64,000 nt of DNA from Desertimonas sp963733085 (lineage in GTDB: Bacteria > Actinomycetota > Acidimicrobiia > Acidimicrobiales > Ilumatobacteraceae), in NCBI GenBank assembly GCA_963733085.1, contig CAVTBY010000010.1, positions 744,001 to 808,000 on the forward strand, in the 5' to 3' direction. A program made the translations under genes and the position numbers. This document shows positions 38,629 through 48,050 of the stretch, in pieces. The notes below the pieces were generated by a model, which saw only the letters and a list, made by a program, of their open reading frames with translations, did no database searches and was not told the origin of the DNA. Positions within the stretch are counted from its first letter, which is position 1; every line of letters starts with the position of its first letter.

Positions 38629-39795
38629 GTGGCACACACGTGGTTCGAGTCCGTCGCCGTCGCCCAGCGGCGGGCCAGGCGTGTGCTGCCGAAGTCGGTG
38701 TACGACGCCCTTCTCGCCGGCTCGGAGCGCGGCTCGACGATGATCGACAACGTGTCCGCCTTCGCCGAGATCGGCTTGCTGCCCGTCGCCGTCGATCAGC
38801 CCGCCGAGCGGCAGATGGCGACATCCGTGATGGGCCAGCAACTCTCCATGCCCGTCCTCATCTCGCCGACTGGTGTCCAGGCCGTCCATCCCGACGGTGA
38901 GGTCGCCGTGGCCAGAGCGGCGGCGTCACGGGGTGTCGCCTATGGGCTCAGCTCGTTCGCCAGCAAGCCGATCGAAGAGGTCGTCGCCGCCAACCCGCAG
39001 ACGCTGTTCCAGACGTACTGGGCCGGTGGGCGCGACGCCATCGTCGCCCGCATCGATCGCGCCAGGTCGGCCGGAGCCGTCGGGCTGATCCTCACCACCG
39101 ACTGGTCGTTCTCGCACTCCCGGGATTGGGGCAGCCCGTCCATCCCCCAGCGCATCGACCTGCCGACGATGATCCGCCAGGCGCCGGGTGTCATCTCCAG
39201 GCCACGGTGGCTGCTGCGTTGGGCGCGGGCCGGGCTGCGACCGCCGGGCCTGGAGGTGCCGAACTTCGCGCCACTCGGCCAGCCGGCACCGGCATTCTTC
39301 GCCGCCTACGGCGAGTGGATGCAGACTCCGCCACCGACGTGGGACGACGTCGCCTGGCTCGTCGAGCAATGGGGCGGATCGTTCATGCTCAAGGGGGTGA
39401 TGCGCGCCGACGACGCCAAGCGCGCCATCGACGTCGGTGTCACGGCCGTCTCCGTGTCCAACCACGGGGGGAACAACCTCGACGGCTCGCCGGCTCCGAT
39501 CCGCGTCCTGCACAGCATCGCCGAGGCAGTCGGTGGTCAGATCGAGGTGGTCATGGACGGTGGTGTGCGGCGCGGAAGCGACGTCGTCAAGGCCGTTGCC
39601 CTCGGCGCCCGCGCCGTGATGATCGGACGCGCTGCGCTGTGGGGGCTCGCCGCGGCGGGACAATCCGGGGTCGAGAACGTGCTCGACGTCCTGCGTAACG
39701 GCATCGACTCGACGCTGCTCGGCATCGGCAAGGAATCGATCGACAAGCTCTCTCCCGCCGATCTGCTGATCCCGGCGGGATTCTCACCCGGATAG
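38629..39795 (+). CDS. mftD: Mycofactocin biosynthesis FMN enzyme MftD
   Basis: 388 residues, GTG start. TWFESVAVAQRRARRVLPKSVYDALLAGSERGSTMIDNVSAF, GLSSFASKPIEEV, ILTTDWSFSHSRDWGSP, MLKGVMRADDAKRAIDVGVTAVSVSNHGGNNLDGSPAPIR, and GGVRRGSDVVKAVALGARAVMIGRA define the FMN-dependent alpha-hydroxy-acid oxidase fold in its MftD version. MftD oxidatively deaminates the MftE product AHDP to premycofactocin. The order mftD-dedA-mftE-mftF here resembles the canonical mft locus, with an inserted DedA gene. mftA, mftB and mftC are not in the window. Clean frame. Confidence 0.88.
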   Translation: MAHTWFESVAVAQRRARRVLPKSVYDALLAGSERGSTMIDNVSAFAEIGLLPVAVDQPAERQMATSVMGQQLSMPVLISPTGVQAVHPDGEVAVARAAASRGVAYGLSSFASKPIEEVVAANPQTLFQTYWAGGRDAIVARIDRARSAGAVGLILTTDWSFSHSRDWGSPSIPQRIDLPTMIRQAPGVISRPRWLLRWARAGLRPPGLEVPNFAPLGQPAPAFFAAYGEWMQTPPPTWDDVAWLVEQWGGSFMLKGVMRADDAKRAIDVGVTAVSVSNHGGNNLDGSPAPIRVLHSIAEAVGGQIEVVMDGGVRRGSDVVKAVALGARAVMIGRAALWGLAAAGQSGVENVLDVLRNGIDSTLLGIGKESIDKLSPADLLIPAGFSPG

Positions 39796-39808
39796 CGTCC
39801 CGCGCGTG

Positions 39809-40581
39809 ATGAGCACCCCCCTGCTCGGCAACATCGTCTCCGAGCTGTTCAGCTCGATGGGCGACGCGATCAGTGCCCTCACCGACTGGCTCGACGACAT
39901 CGCCGGGGAGTGGTGGTTCCTCCTCGTGATCCTCGGCATCGCCTTCTTCGACTCGGTGATCCCCGTCGTGCCGAGCGAGACCGCCGTCATCATCGGCGGC
40001 GTCGCCGCCGGGTCGGGCGATCAGTCGCTGCTCCTGGTGATCCTGTGCGGTGCAACTGGGGCGTTCCTCGGCGACAACTTCGCCTACACGATCGGGCGGC
40101 GGTTCAGCCCGGCGATCAACCGGCGCGCCGAGACACCGCCCGAAGACGGCTAAGCGATTGGACTGGGCGAGCAACCAGATCCGCACGCGAGGCGGGCCGC
40201 TGCTGATCACGGCCCGGTTCATCCCCGGCGGACGGACGGCCCTGACCCTGACCTCGGGCCTCACCCGCCAGGACCACGGCTGGTTCGCCCGCTGGATCGC
40301 TCTCGCCGCGGTGATCTGGGCGACCTATGCGGCCGGCCTCGGCTACATCTTCGGCAATCGCTTCAAGGACAACCACACGGTCGCCTTCGTGCTCGCCTTC
40401 GGTGCCGCCCTCTCGATCACCCTGATCATCGAGCTCGTTCGCCACGTCCGCAAGGGCCGGTGCACCTGCCGAGGAGGCGGTGGTCGCCGTCGCCACCGAG
40501 GCGAAGGAAGCCGCTGAGGACGCCCTCGACGACAACGAGGAAGTCGTCGACGAGCCGGCGGGCGACGCGGCACGGGAGTGA
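39809..40581 (+). CDS. DedA family membrane protein (two frameshifts)
   Basis: About 256 residues if repaired. WWFLLVILGIAFFDSVIPVVPSETAVIIGGVAAGSG and GAFLGDNFAYTIGRRF are the DedA/VTT core (E-x..P..P-x-E-x and G-x-x-x-G-D). Continuation after a shift near 40143 (extra C in a C run) is KTAKRLDWASNQIRTRGGPLLITARFIPGGRTALTLTSGL, with the conserved G-x-x-x..R-F-x-P-G-x-R. Another shift near 40460 gives an acidic tail APAEEAVVAVATEAKEAAED. DedA proteins flip undecaprenyl phosphate or other lipids. Its TGA overlaps the mftE GTG start. Confidence 0.85.
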
Positions 40582-41264
40582 CGCAGACGACGCGGCTGGG
40601 CGAGCTGGCGAGCCCGGCACTCGCCGGACGTCGCCCGGTCCTCGCCCTACCGCTCGGATCGTGTGAACAGCACGGGCCGCACCTCCCCCTCGGCACCGAC
40701 ACGTTCGTCGCCGCCGAGTTGGCGCAGCGACTGGCCGAGCGCAGCCCGGCATCGTCGTCGCCCCGCCGGTGGGAATCTCGGCGAGCGGCGAACACGCCGG
40801 CTTTCCCGGCACGCTCTCGATCGGCACCGACGTCACGGCCGCGGTGCTCGTCGAGATCGCCCGCTCGGCCGAGTGGGCGGCCGGCATGGTCATCGTCAAC
40901 GGGCACGGGGGCAACGCCGAAGCGGTCGAGCGGGCGGTTGCCGACGATTCGCGCCGAAGGCCGCAACGTGCTGGCCTGGTGGCCACGAATTCCCGGCGGC
41001 GATGCCCACGCCGGACGGACCGAGACGTCCCTGATGCTGGCGATCGAACCCGCCCTGGTCGACGTCCGGGTGGCCTCACCTGGGGAGCTGCGGCCGCTGG
41101 CGGAGATCACCTCCGAGCTGCGCGCCGGCGGGGTCGGCGGCGTCAGCCCCAGCGGTGTACTCGGCGATCCCACGGATGCCACACTGGAGCACGGCCGCGA
41201 CCTCCTCGACATCTTGACCGACGACCTCGTCACCGCGGTCGATGAAGCCCGCAGATCATGGTGA
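40578..41264 (+). CDS. mftE: Mycofactocin precursor peptide peptidase MftE (two frameshifts)
   Basis: About 229 residues if repaired, GTG start overlapping the DedA TGA. It is a creatininase-fold metal hydrolase: LPLGSCEQHGPHLPLGTDTFVA carries the Glu-x-His and Asp metal ligands, IVNGHGGNAEAV another, and TETSLMLAIEPALVD the C-terminal part. Frame changes lie near 40755 (a lost C in a CCCC run) and near 40945. MftE cleaves the modified C-terminal Val-Tyr dipeptide from MftA to release AHDP. It sits between mftD (beyond dedA) and mftF. Confidence 0.85.
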   Translation: MTQTTRLGELASPALAGRRPVLALPLGSCEQHGPHLPLGTDTFVAAELAQRLAERSPASSSPRRWESRRAANTPAFPARSRSAPTSRPRCSSRSPARPSGRPAWSSSTGTGATPKRSSGRLPTIRAEGRNVLAWWPRIPGGDAHAGRTETSLMLAIEPALVDVRVASPGELRPLAEITSELRAGGVGGVSPSGVLGDPTDATLEHGRDLLDILTDDLVTAVDEARRSW

Positions 41265-42735
41265 TGGAACCCAACTCGCAAGCAAGCGCCTCCCGACGCG
41301 ACGATCGGTGACGCCGACGCACTGGTGCGTGGTTACCGGCTCGACGCCTCGACGCGGATCGTCGGCGATGTCGGCGAGGGCGATCAAACGACCGTCCTCG
41401 GCGGCTCGCCGCTGCGCCTGTTCCGTCTCTCGACTGCCGGTCGGCGAGCATTCGACGAGATCGCCACCGGCGCCTCGGTGGCGCCGTCGCGGCTGACCGA
41501 GCAGCTGCTCGACGCCGGAGCGATCCACCCGGTCCGCCCGGATCCCGACGCCCTGCGTCACCACCGCTTCAACGCGAGCGACGTCACGGTCGTCGTACCG
41601 ACCCACGAGACGGCGCCGGCACCGCGTCTACGGACTGCTCAGCCATTGTCTCGACACGGCTGGGGTGACGTTCGTCGACGACGGGTCGGGAACGCCACTG
41701 AGCGGCGTACGGGGCGCGACGCTCTTGCGCCTGCGCCACAACTCGGGACCGGCGGCGGCGCGCAACGCCGGCGCCCGCGCCGCCGAGACGCCGATCGTCG
41801 CCTTCGTCGACACCGACGTCGACCTCCATCCCGGATGGCTCGACGGCTTGCTCTGGCACTTCGACGACCCGCGGGTCGGCTTCGTGGCGCCACGAGTGGC
41901 GAGCGGTCCCGCTGTCGACGGTGGTGATCGCCGCGTCGCCCGCTACGAGGAACGCCACTCACCGCTCGACCTCGGCGAGGAACCGGCGCGCATCGTGGCC
42001 GGCACTCGGGTCAGCTACGTGCCGGCAGCGGTGCTGCTGGTGCGCAAGGACGCCCTCGACGAGGTCGGCGGATTCGATGCGTCGCTGCGCTGTGGTGAGG
42101 ACGTCGACGTCGTCTGGCGCCTCGCCGACGCCGGCTGGCGTGGTCGCTACGAACCGGCCGTCGTCGTCACCCACCAGCCCCGCCGGACGTGGCGCGACCT
42201 GGCCGCGCAGCGGCGCGCCTACGGCGGGTCGGCGGCGGCCCTCGCCGCCCGCCACGGCAGTGCCGTGGCGCCGGTGCGGATGAGCCCGTGGAGTCTCGGC
42301 GTCTGGGGACTGGCCGCCGCGGGACGCCCGTTCAGCGCCGCCGGCGTCGCCGGGGGGACCGCACTCGCGCTCGTCCCCAAGCTGCGCGGTGTGCCCGCCG
42401 CCGAGTCGCTGCGCCTCGCCGGGTTCGGTCACCTCGCCGCCGGCAGCTCGCTGCTGACAGCCGCCCGCCGGGTCTGGCTGCCACTCCTCGGTGTCGGTGC
42501 GTTGTGGTCGCCGCGTGCCCGGTGGGTCGCCGCCGCGGCGCTGGCGCCGGCGATCCTCCGCGGCGGTCCGGCCCGCCTCGTCGACGACGCGTCGTACAGC
42601 GTCGGTGTGTGGCAGGGCGTGCTCGGCCGGCGCCGGCTGGCGCCACTGCTCCCCGCCGTGTCGTCCTGGCCACGCCCCGACGATCTCGTCGCCTCGGCGC
42701 GGCGGAGCATCCGCAGGCGCGGGTCGGCCGCTTGA
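41258..42735 (+). CDS. mftF: Mycofactocin glycosyltransferase MftF (two frameshifts)
   Basis: About 491 residues if repaired, starting at ATG 41258 or a nearby site (MVMEPNSQASA), then PDATIGDADALVRGYRLDASTRIVGD and GGSPLRLFRLSTAGRRAFDEIATG, an MftF N-terminal pattern. The GT2 core follows: DVTVVVPTHETA, VTFVDDGSG, RHNSGPAAARNAGARAAETPIVAFVDTDV, FVAPRVAS and GGFDASLRCGEDVDVVWRLADAGW. Shifts near 41290 (extra T) and 41620 (extra C). MftF adds beta-1,4-linked glucose units to mycofactocin. The last 200 residues are Ala-rich with possible membrane contacts. Confidence 0.83.
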
Positions 42736-43753
42736 CGCTGCGCCTCACCGTCGAAACCGCGACGTGGCGCGCCCACGTCGATCACGTCGTCTCGTCGTAC
42801 TCGACCGGCTCGCCGATCGTGCCGGTGGTCAAGGGCAACGGCTACGGCTTCGGCCGCAGCGTGCTGGCGCGACTTGCCGACGACATCATGGCGAGCCGGC
42901 CACGCCGTGACGGACCGGCGGCGATCGCCGTCGGCACCGTGCACGAGCTCGCCGGCCTGCCGTCGCGAGTGCGCCCCGTCGTGCTCACACCTCCCGGCGC
43001 GGGTGCGACCCGGAAGTGGCGGGAGTCGCCGAACCGTCCAATCGTCACGATCGGCGACCCGGCCCACATCGCCGCCCTCGACGGCTGGCGCGGCGACGTG
43101 CTCGTCAAGCTGGCGTCGTCGATGCGGCGCTTCGGCGTGGCCCCGCACCAACTCGACGATTGCGAGCGTCGCGCCCGTGCCGCCGGCCTGACCGTGATCG
43201 GCCACAGCATCCACCTGCCCCTCGCCGGCGACGATGCCGACCGCGCCGGCGAGGTCGAGCGCTGGCTGAGCGCACTCGACACGCGCCATCGGAGAGCGGA
43301 CGACCGACCGAACCTGTGGGTCAGCCATCTCGGTCCCGACGCCCATGCCGCGCTCGCTGCAGAAGTGGCCGAACTGGACGTTTCCGATTCGTCTCGGCAC
43401 GACGCTGTGGCACGGCGACAAGTCGATGCTGCACCTCGGCGCCGACGTCGTCGACGTTCACGCACGTGTCCGCCGGCTCGGTCGCCGGCTATCACGGGAC
43501 TCGGGTGATCGCCGACGGCACGCTTGTGGTCATCGGCGCAGGCTCGACGCACGGCGTGACGGTGCTCGACGACGGGCGCAGCCCGTTCCACTTCCAGCAC
43601 CGCCGTCTCGCCCTGTTGGAACGGCCACACATGCACACGTCGATGGTGTTCATACGTACCGGCGAGCCCTGCCCGGCGATCGGCGACGTCGTCGACGTGC
43701 AGAAACCGTTGACGATGGTGGCGGTCGACGAGCTGATCTGGCAGGAGTCGTGA
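42732..43753 (+). CDS. Alanine-racemase-fold PLP enzyme (two frameshifts)
   Basis: About 340 residues if repaired. The TTG start overlaps the mftF TGA. IVPVVKGNGYGFGRSVLARLA is the PLP-Lys motif of alanine racemases (normally VVKANAYGHG). VGTVHELAGL, HSIHLPLAG and LWVSHLGPDAHA follow, and after a shift near 43375 FPIRLGTTLWHGDKSMLHLGADVVDV, then near 43458 HVSAGSVAGYHGTRVIADGTLVVIGAGSTHGVTVLD. Both shifts fit an extra base. Because Gly replaces Ala in the motif and the tail is shorter than in AlrA, substrate may not be alanine. Overlap with mftF suggests co-expression. Confidence 0.75.
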
Positions 43754-43802
43754 TCGCCGCGATGGTCAGCCGGGTCACGAGCGTGCGAGTCTGTAGGCCG
43801 AC

Positions 43803-44991
43803 ATGACGGTCGAGGCTCCGACTACTTCTCTGCTCCCACCGCCGGTGAGTGACGCCGGCCGCGCCGATGACGGACCGCGTGCGTCTCGTCGGACCCGACG
43901 TCGTCCGCGCCGTGGCGCTGATCGGCGTCTGCGTGATGAACTACCACGGCTACCTCATCAACCAGGGCGGCGAGCTGTCGGGCAACTTCTGGGGACGGTT
44001 CTTCCATCCGTGGCAGGGACCACTCTCGACCCGCTTCGCCGCCACGTTCGTGCTCACCGCCGGCGTCGGGGTGACGTTGCTCACCCGTCGTGCCACCGCC
44101 AACCGACACGACAACCCCGCCGCCGTCTCCGCCAAGCGGTGGACCCTGGCTCGCCGCGGCCTCGTGCTGTACGGGTTCGGGCTGATCTTCTACGAGATCT
44201 GGTCGGGTTCGATCCTGCCCTACTACGGGGCGATGTTCGTCATCGCTGCCTTCATCTTCACGTTGGCGACGCCGTGGCTGGTCGCCATCGGCGTGTCGGC
44301 CGCGGTCGCCGGAGCGGGGATCCACTGGTGGGTCTGGGAACGCCGAGCCGACGGCCACGCCGACGCGATGGCTCACCAACCCGCCGACCGAGCTCTCCTC
44401 GGGGACTGGTGTTCAACGCCTTCATCAACGGCACCCACCCCTTGCTCCCTTGGCTGGCGTTCCTGTGCGCCGGGATGATCCTCGGCCGGATGCTGCGCGG
44501 TGGCACGTCAACGGCCGATCCGCGCAAGCCGGAGTGGTGGACGCCGGCCGTGCTCGGATTCGGGCTCACGCTGTTCGGACTCGCCACGCTGCTGTCCGAT
44601 GCCATCGGTGGCGAGGGCGCCACACCCCTCGCCGCTGAGCTGGCGAGCCGGCATCCGTTCGACCGGGGGCTGCTCTACACGGCCAGCGCCCTCGGCACTG
44701 CCCTCGTCGCGTTCACGCTGATCTACACGATCGCCAACCGATTCGCCGGGCGCGGCGGTCGTGCAACTGCTCGCCCACGCCGGGCAGATGAGCCTCACGC
44801 TCTACGTGATCCACGCCCTCGTGTTCAACTTCGTCGTCAACTGGCAGGGCTGGATCCGCCCCGCCGGGCTCGACCTCGCCCTCACGTTCGCCGCCGGGTT
44901 CTGGATCGTGGCGATCGCCGCCGGCTCGCTCTACCACCGCCGCTTCGGCATCGGCCCCGTGGAGTGGCTGTACCGCAAGCTCGGGGCGTAG
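43803..44991 (+). CDS. DUF418/DUF1624-type membrane acyltransferase-like protein (several frameshifts)
   Basis: About 395 residues if repaired. Either ATG 43803 (MTVEAPTTSLLPPPVSDAG, then a shift near 43865) or GTG 43849 is the start. RLVGPDVVRAVALIGVCVMNYHGYLINQGG is the N-terminal signature of the family, and about ten hydrophobic segments follow, including WLAFLCAGMILGRML and LLAHAGQMSLTLYVIHALVFNFVVNWQG. Frame changes near 44370, 44405 and 44755 each fit an extra base. Related proteins transfer acyl groups to heparan-like or cell-wall sugars. It ends 4 bp from the convergent zinc peptidase gene. Whether it serves mycofactocin is unknown. Confidence 0.75.
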
Positions 44992-44995
44992 CCGC

Positions 44996-45904
44996 TCACA
45001 TCTCGTCGAACGTGTTGCACTGGGTGGGATCGCCGGTCTCGTAGCCGCGACGGAACCACATCTCGCGCTCCGCTGATGTCCCGTGGGTGAACGACTCGGG
45101 GTTGACCCGGCCTTGGGTCTGCATCTGGATGCGGTCGTCGCCGACGGCGGCTGCGGCACCGAGCGCCTCGCCGAGCTCCTCGTCCTCGATGAGTGACTCG
45201 CCGGCGTCGGTACGACGCTGCATCGCGTCGTGGACCCACGCTCCGGCGTAGCAGTCGGCTTGCAGCTCGAGGGCGATCCCCATCAGCCGCTGCGTCTCGC
45301 CGCTCGCCTGCTGCACGGCGGCGTTCTGCCCGGTGAGGTTCTGCACGTGGTGGCCGAACTCGTGGGCGACGATGTACGCAGTGGCGAGATCGCCAGGAGC
45401 GCCGAAATCGGACTGCAGCTGGTCCATGAAGTCGAGGTCGATGTACACGAGCGCGTCGGCCGGGCAGTAGAACGGGCCGGTCTCCGAAGACGCTGCGCCG
45501 CAGCCAGTGTTCGTCCCACCGGAGAACAACACCAGCTCGGTGTCCGTGTACGGCTGGTTGAACGCTTGCGGATAGGCGGTCTCCCAGTACGTCTGGACGT
45601 CCTCGTTGGCACCGCAGACGATCTGCTCGGCCTCCGACTGACAGGCCTCACCCTCGACCTCGACACCTTGCTCCTGGGCCGCATCCGGCGTGATCAAGTT
45701 GGTCCCGTCCCCACCGCCCAACAACCGCGGAAGGAACACGATGGCGGCGATGACGATGAGCCCGATCAGCCCGCCGCCTCCGGCCTTGCCGCCCGGAATC
45801 GGGATGCCGCCGGCACGGCCGAACCCGGGGATCGATGAGCCCCCGCCGCCCTGCCCCCGTCGGTCTTGGATGCGACTGTCGTCGGTGCTGCGGATCTTCG
45901 TCAT
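44996..45904 (-). CDS. Neutral zinc metallopeptidase, YpfJ-like
   Basis: 302 residues. The N-terminal part is Gly-rich with one membrane helix, GGGGLIGLIVIAAIVFLPRLL. The catalytic domain has ATAYIVAHEFGHHVQNLTG, the HExxH-type zinc site (His-Glu-Phe-Gly-His-His), and a downstream ELQADCYAGAWVHDA supplying another ligand. Cys in ACQSEAEQIVCGAN, GCGAASSETGPFYCPADA and TQCN suggest an oxidising, extracytoplasmic location. It belongs to the family named for YpfJ/KPN_02809; its substrates are not known. ATG 45904 overlaps the stop of the ROK gene (ATGA), implying coupled translation. Confidence 0.88.
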   Translation of the reverse strand: MTKIRSTDDSRIQDRRGQGGGGSSIPGFGRAGGIPIPGGKAGGGGLIGLIVIAAIVFLPRLLGGGDGTNLITPDAAQEQGVEVEGEACQSEAEQIVCGANEDVQTYWETAYPQAFNQPYTDTELVLFSGGTNTGCGAASSETGPFYCPADALVYIDLDFMDQLQSDFGAPGDLATAYIVAHEFGHHVQNLTGQNAAVQQASGETQRLMGIALELQADCYAGAWVHDAMQRRTDAGESLIEDEELGEALGAAAAVGDDRIQMQTQGRVNPESFTHGTSAEREMWFRRGYETGDPTQCNTFDEM

Positions 45905-46881
45905 CTCGACGCTGCTCCCTTCCGTGCGGTCCGGCTGCGGTCGCGGGACCATCCCCGGATCCCCACCGCCCCGGCGCCGATCAACGGCGATCGGTCCCCA
46001 AGTCGAGTCGGCGTGATTCTTGCCTGCCGACTGTACGGCAAACGTGCGCACGTACTCAGCTCTTCCTGGGCGGCGTTGAAGAATGTCGCCGCAAACCCGA
46101 GGGCGACACCACCACCGACGACGACGAGATCGAGATCGAGGAGGTTGCACAGCGACGCTGCCGCTCTCCCAACGAGCCGTCCGGTGCGTTGCATGATCTC
46201 GTACGTCGGCTCGGTCGGCGAGCGGCCGGTGATCGCCTCGATCGCCAATCCTGACGCCTCGGCTTCGAGGCAGCCGCGCGCCCCGCAGCTACACCGACGA
46301 CCGTTGGGGTCGACGATCAGGTGGCCGACGTGGCCGGCGTTGGTCGACGCGCCGTCGAGCAGTTCGCCGTCGAGGACGATGCCGCCACCGATGGCCGTCG
46401 ACACGCTGATCACGCAGTAGTTGTCGTGACCCTTCGCGGCCCCCATCCAGCCCTCGCCGAGCGCCAGTGCCTTGCCGTCGAGGTCGCCGTAGACGCGCTT
46501 GGCGGTCAGCTCGCGCAGGCGCTCCCGGAGCGGGAACTCGCGCCACGCGGACAGATTGACCGGCGACACGGTCTCGCAGTTGCCCGTGATCGGTCCCGGA
46601 CACCCGACACCGACAGCCGCGACGCGCAGGTCGTGACGGTCGGCGAGGTCGAGCTGCTGTTCGACGATCGCGGCGAGGCTGTCGAAGTGCGCCTCGGCGC
46701 GGACGTCCTGATCGACGACCGCCGCCGAGCGGTCGACGAGCTCGCCCTTCGTCGTGACGAGCCCGGCCTCGAACCTCGTGCCACCGATGTCGATCGCCAG
46801 GATCGCCGGGGCCAGTTGCCGCGGTGGCTCGAGCTGCTCCGTCGGTTCGTCGAGATACTCGCCGAACTCTGATTCGTTCAT
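45901..46881 (-). CDS. ROK family sugar kinase (glucokinase-like)
   Basis: 326 residues from ATG 46881; ATG 46902 is possible. AILAIDIGGTRFEAGLV is the ATP-phosphate loop, VGVGCPGPITGNCETVSPVNLSAW and GDLDGKALALGEGWMGAAKG the sugar region, ASTNAGHVGHLIVDPNGRRCSCGARGCLEAEASG the zinc motif CxCGxxGCxE with HI/GH partners. It phosphorylates a hexose, probably glucose. No DNA-binding domain, so it is a kinase rather than a ROK repressor. A 37-nt element shared with the ung 5' region ends at its start codon. It overlaps the zinc peptidase gene by 4 nt. Confidence 0.88.
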   Translation of the reverse strand: MNESEFGEYLDEPTEQLEPPRQLAPAILAIDIGGTRFEAGLVTTKGELVDRSAAVVDQDVRAEAHFDSLAAIVEQQLDLADRHDLRVAAVGVGCPGPITGNCETVSPVNLSAWREFPLRERLRELTAKRVYGDLDGKALALGEGWMGAAKGHDNYCVISVSTAIGGGIVLDGELLDGASTNAGHVGHLIVDPNGRRCSCGARGCLEAEASGLAIEAITGRSPTEPTYEIMQRTGRLVGRAAASLCNLLDLDLVVVGGGVALGFAATFFNAAQEELSTCARLPYSRQARITPTRLGDRSPLIGAGAVGIRGWSRDRSRTARKGAASR

Positions 46882-46917
46882 AGCGTTCCCCGGCCACGCC
46901 ATAGTCGGCCTGCGCAG
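46881..46917 (-). promoter_or_regulatory. 37-nt bipartite element, copy A
   Basis: CTGCGCAGGC, six variable bases, then 21 bases beginning TGGCGTGG and ending GAACGCTA, identical to 49117-49153. Here the last two bases plus the next give the ROK ATG, so the element lies directly against the start codon. It could be a promoter of a leaderless mRNA or part of a mobile repeat. Confidence 0.5.
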
Positions 46918-46968
46918 ATCCTGGCCGATCGTTCGCTGGCGCTCACTCGCTTGCTCAGTGCGACGGGT

Positions 46969-47946
46969 TCAAACTCGACGGGCGTCTTCGACGAGGTTGA
47001 TCTGGTAGAGCACCTCGTCGAGGGCGTCGGCCGCGGACAGGGCGTGGAACCGTTGCGGCCTGTCCGGCGTGCAGCAGCTCGGCACCGGCGACAGGATCGT
47101 CCACGGCCGGGGATGGCAGAACTGCACGACGCTGTACCGCTCGCCCTCGAAGCCGGGGGCGGCGACGACACGGTGCCATCCAATCGGGATCAATCCGTTT
47201 GTCAGCCGTTCGAGCATGATCCCGGTGTTGATGATCGCCTGGCCGTCGGGGGCAACGGCGTCGACCCAGTCGTCATCGACCTTCACCTGCAGCCCAGGCG
47301 CCGTCGCTCGCGGCAGAGCGGTGATCAAGTTGATGTCCCCGTGCTCGGCGGCCCACACGTAGTGCCCGGAGTCAATGCCCTCCGGCGACTCCGCCATCGG
47401 TGGGTAGCGGATGGCCCGAGTCAGCGTCGGTCCGTCGGCGACCATCTCGTCGAAGAACGTCTCGTCGCAGCCGATCCCCACGGCGATGATGCGCAAGAAG
47501 CGCCGCTGCAACTCGGCGATCGTGTCGTGGAACTCGTAGAGCACCTTGGTGATGCCCGGCACGGTCTCCTCGGGGAGCACCTGGTCGGGATATGCCTGGG
47601 AGAACTTGCGCTTCAACGGATGCCCCGGCTCGATCGGCGTCGACCAGTTGAGCATCTCCTTCCAGTCCGGCGTGTCGCTCGACGCAGCCGTCTCGACGAG
47701 CACCCCGGTGTATCCCGTCTGGCCGTGGGCACCGGGTACCGTCCAGCGTTGCTTCTCCTCGGTCGCTGCCGTGAAGAACTGGCTGAGCATGCCGTACGCC
47801 GTGTCGAGGAGGTCCTCGGACAGGTCGTGGCGGGTCAGCACGAAGCCCGTTTCCAAGCTCCGGCGCACGCCGTCGACCACGGCCTTGCGCTGGTTGCCGT
47901 CCCCACGCTCGAACGCCAGCAGGTCGACTTCGAGGATCTCACTCAC
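46969..47946 (-). CDS. 2-oxoglutarate/Fe(II) oxygenase, isopenicillin-N-synthase-like
   Basis: 325 residues from GTG 47946. The fold is that of the IPNS/2OG-Fe(II) family: an N-terminal DIOX_N region (GFVLTRHDLSEDLLDTAYGMLSQFF, TGYTGVLVETA), then the iron site WAAEHGDINLITALP (His-x-Asp), INTGIMLERLTNGLIPIGWHRVV (distal His) and RYSVVQF with the Arg-x-Ser that binds the 2-oxoglutarate carboxylate. It hydroxylates or oxidises an unknown small molecule. No biosynthetic cluster is evident beside it. Not frameshifted. Its start lies 53 bp from hairpin E3. Confidence 0.85.
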   Translation of the reverse strand: MSEILEVDLLAFERGDGNQRKAVVDGVRRSLETGFVLTRHDLSEDLLDTAYGMLSQFFTAATEEKQRWTVPGAHGQTGYTGVLVETAASSDTPDWKEMLNWSTPIEPGHPLKRKFSQAYPDQVLPEETVPGITKVLYEFHDTIAELQRRFLRIIAVGIGCDETFFDEMVADGPTLTRAIRYPPMAESPEGIDSGHYVWAAEHGDINLITALPRATAPGLQVKVDDDWVDAVAPDGQAIINTGIMLERLTNGLIPIGWHRVVAAPGFEGERYSVVQFCHPRPWTILSPVPSCCTPDRPQRFHALSAADALDEVLYQINLVEDARRV

Positions 47947-47998
47947 AGCACGTAACGCTAGTGACGCCAAGGCCTCCCGCGGACCTGACAATCACCGA

Positions 47999-48050
47999 CG
48001 ACCGATGGGTGTTTAGGGGACCGTTCCGTCCCCTAAACACCCATCGGTCG
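47999..48050. repeat. Hairpin element E3 (CCGATGGGTGT family)
   Basis: A 23-bp perfect inverted repeat, arms 47999-48021 and 48028-48050, spacer CGTTCC. Outer part CGACCGATGGGTGTTT, inner part AGGGGAC. The right arm encodes the last codons of the PLP enzyme (Pro-Met-Gly-Val-stop, stop at 48033), so the element has supplied the gene's stop codon. It lies just upstream of the 2OG oxygenase gene. Confidence 0.8.

Noticed and set aside
40143..44760. Programmed +1 frameshifting as a real biological system.
   Set aside because: The shift points share no common slippery codon or stop-codon context; most simply extend a short base run, and essential genes are hit. Consensus error is more economical.
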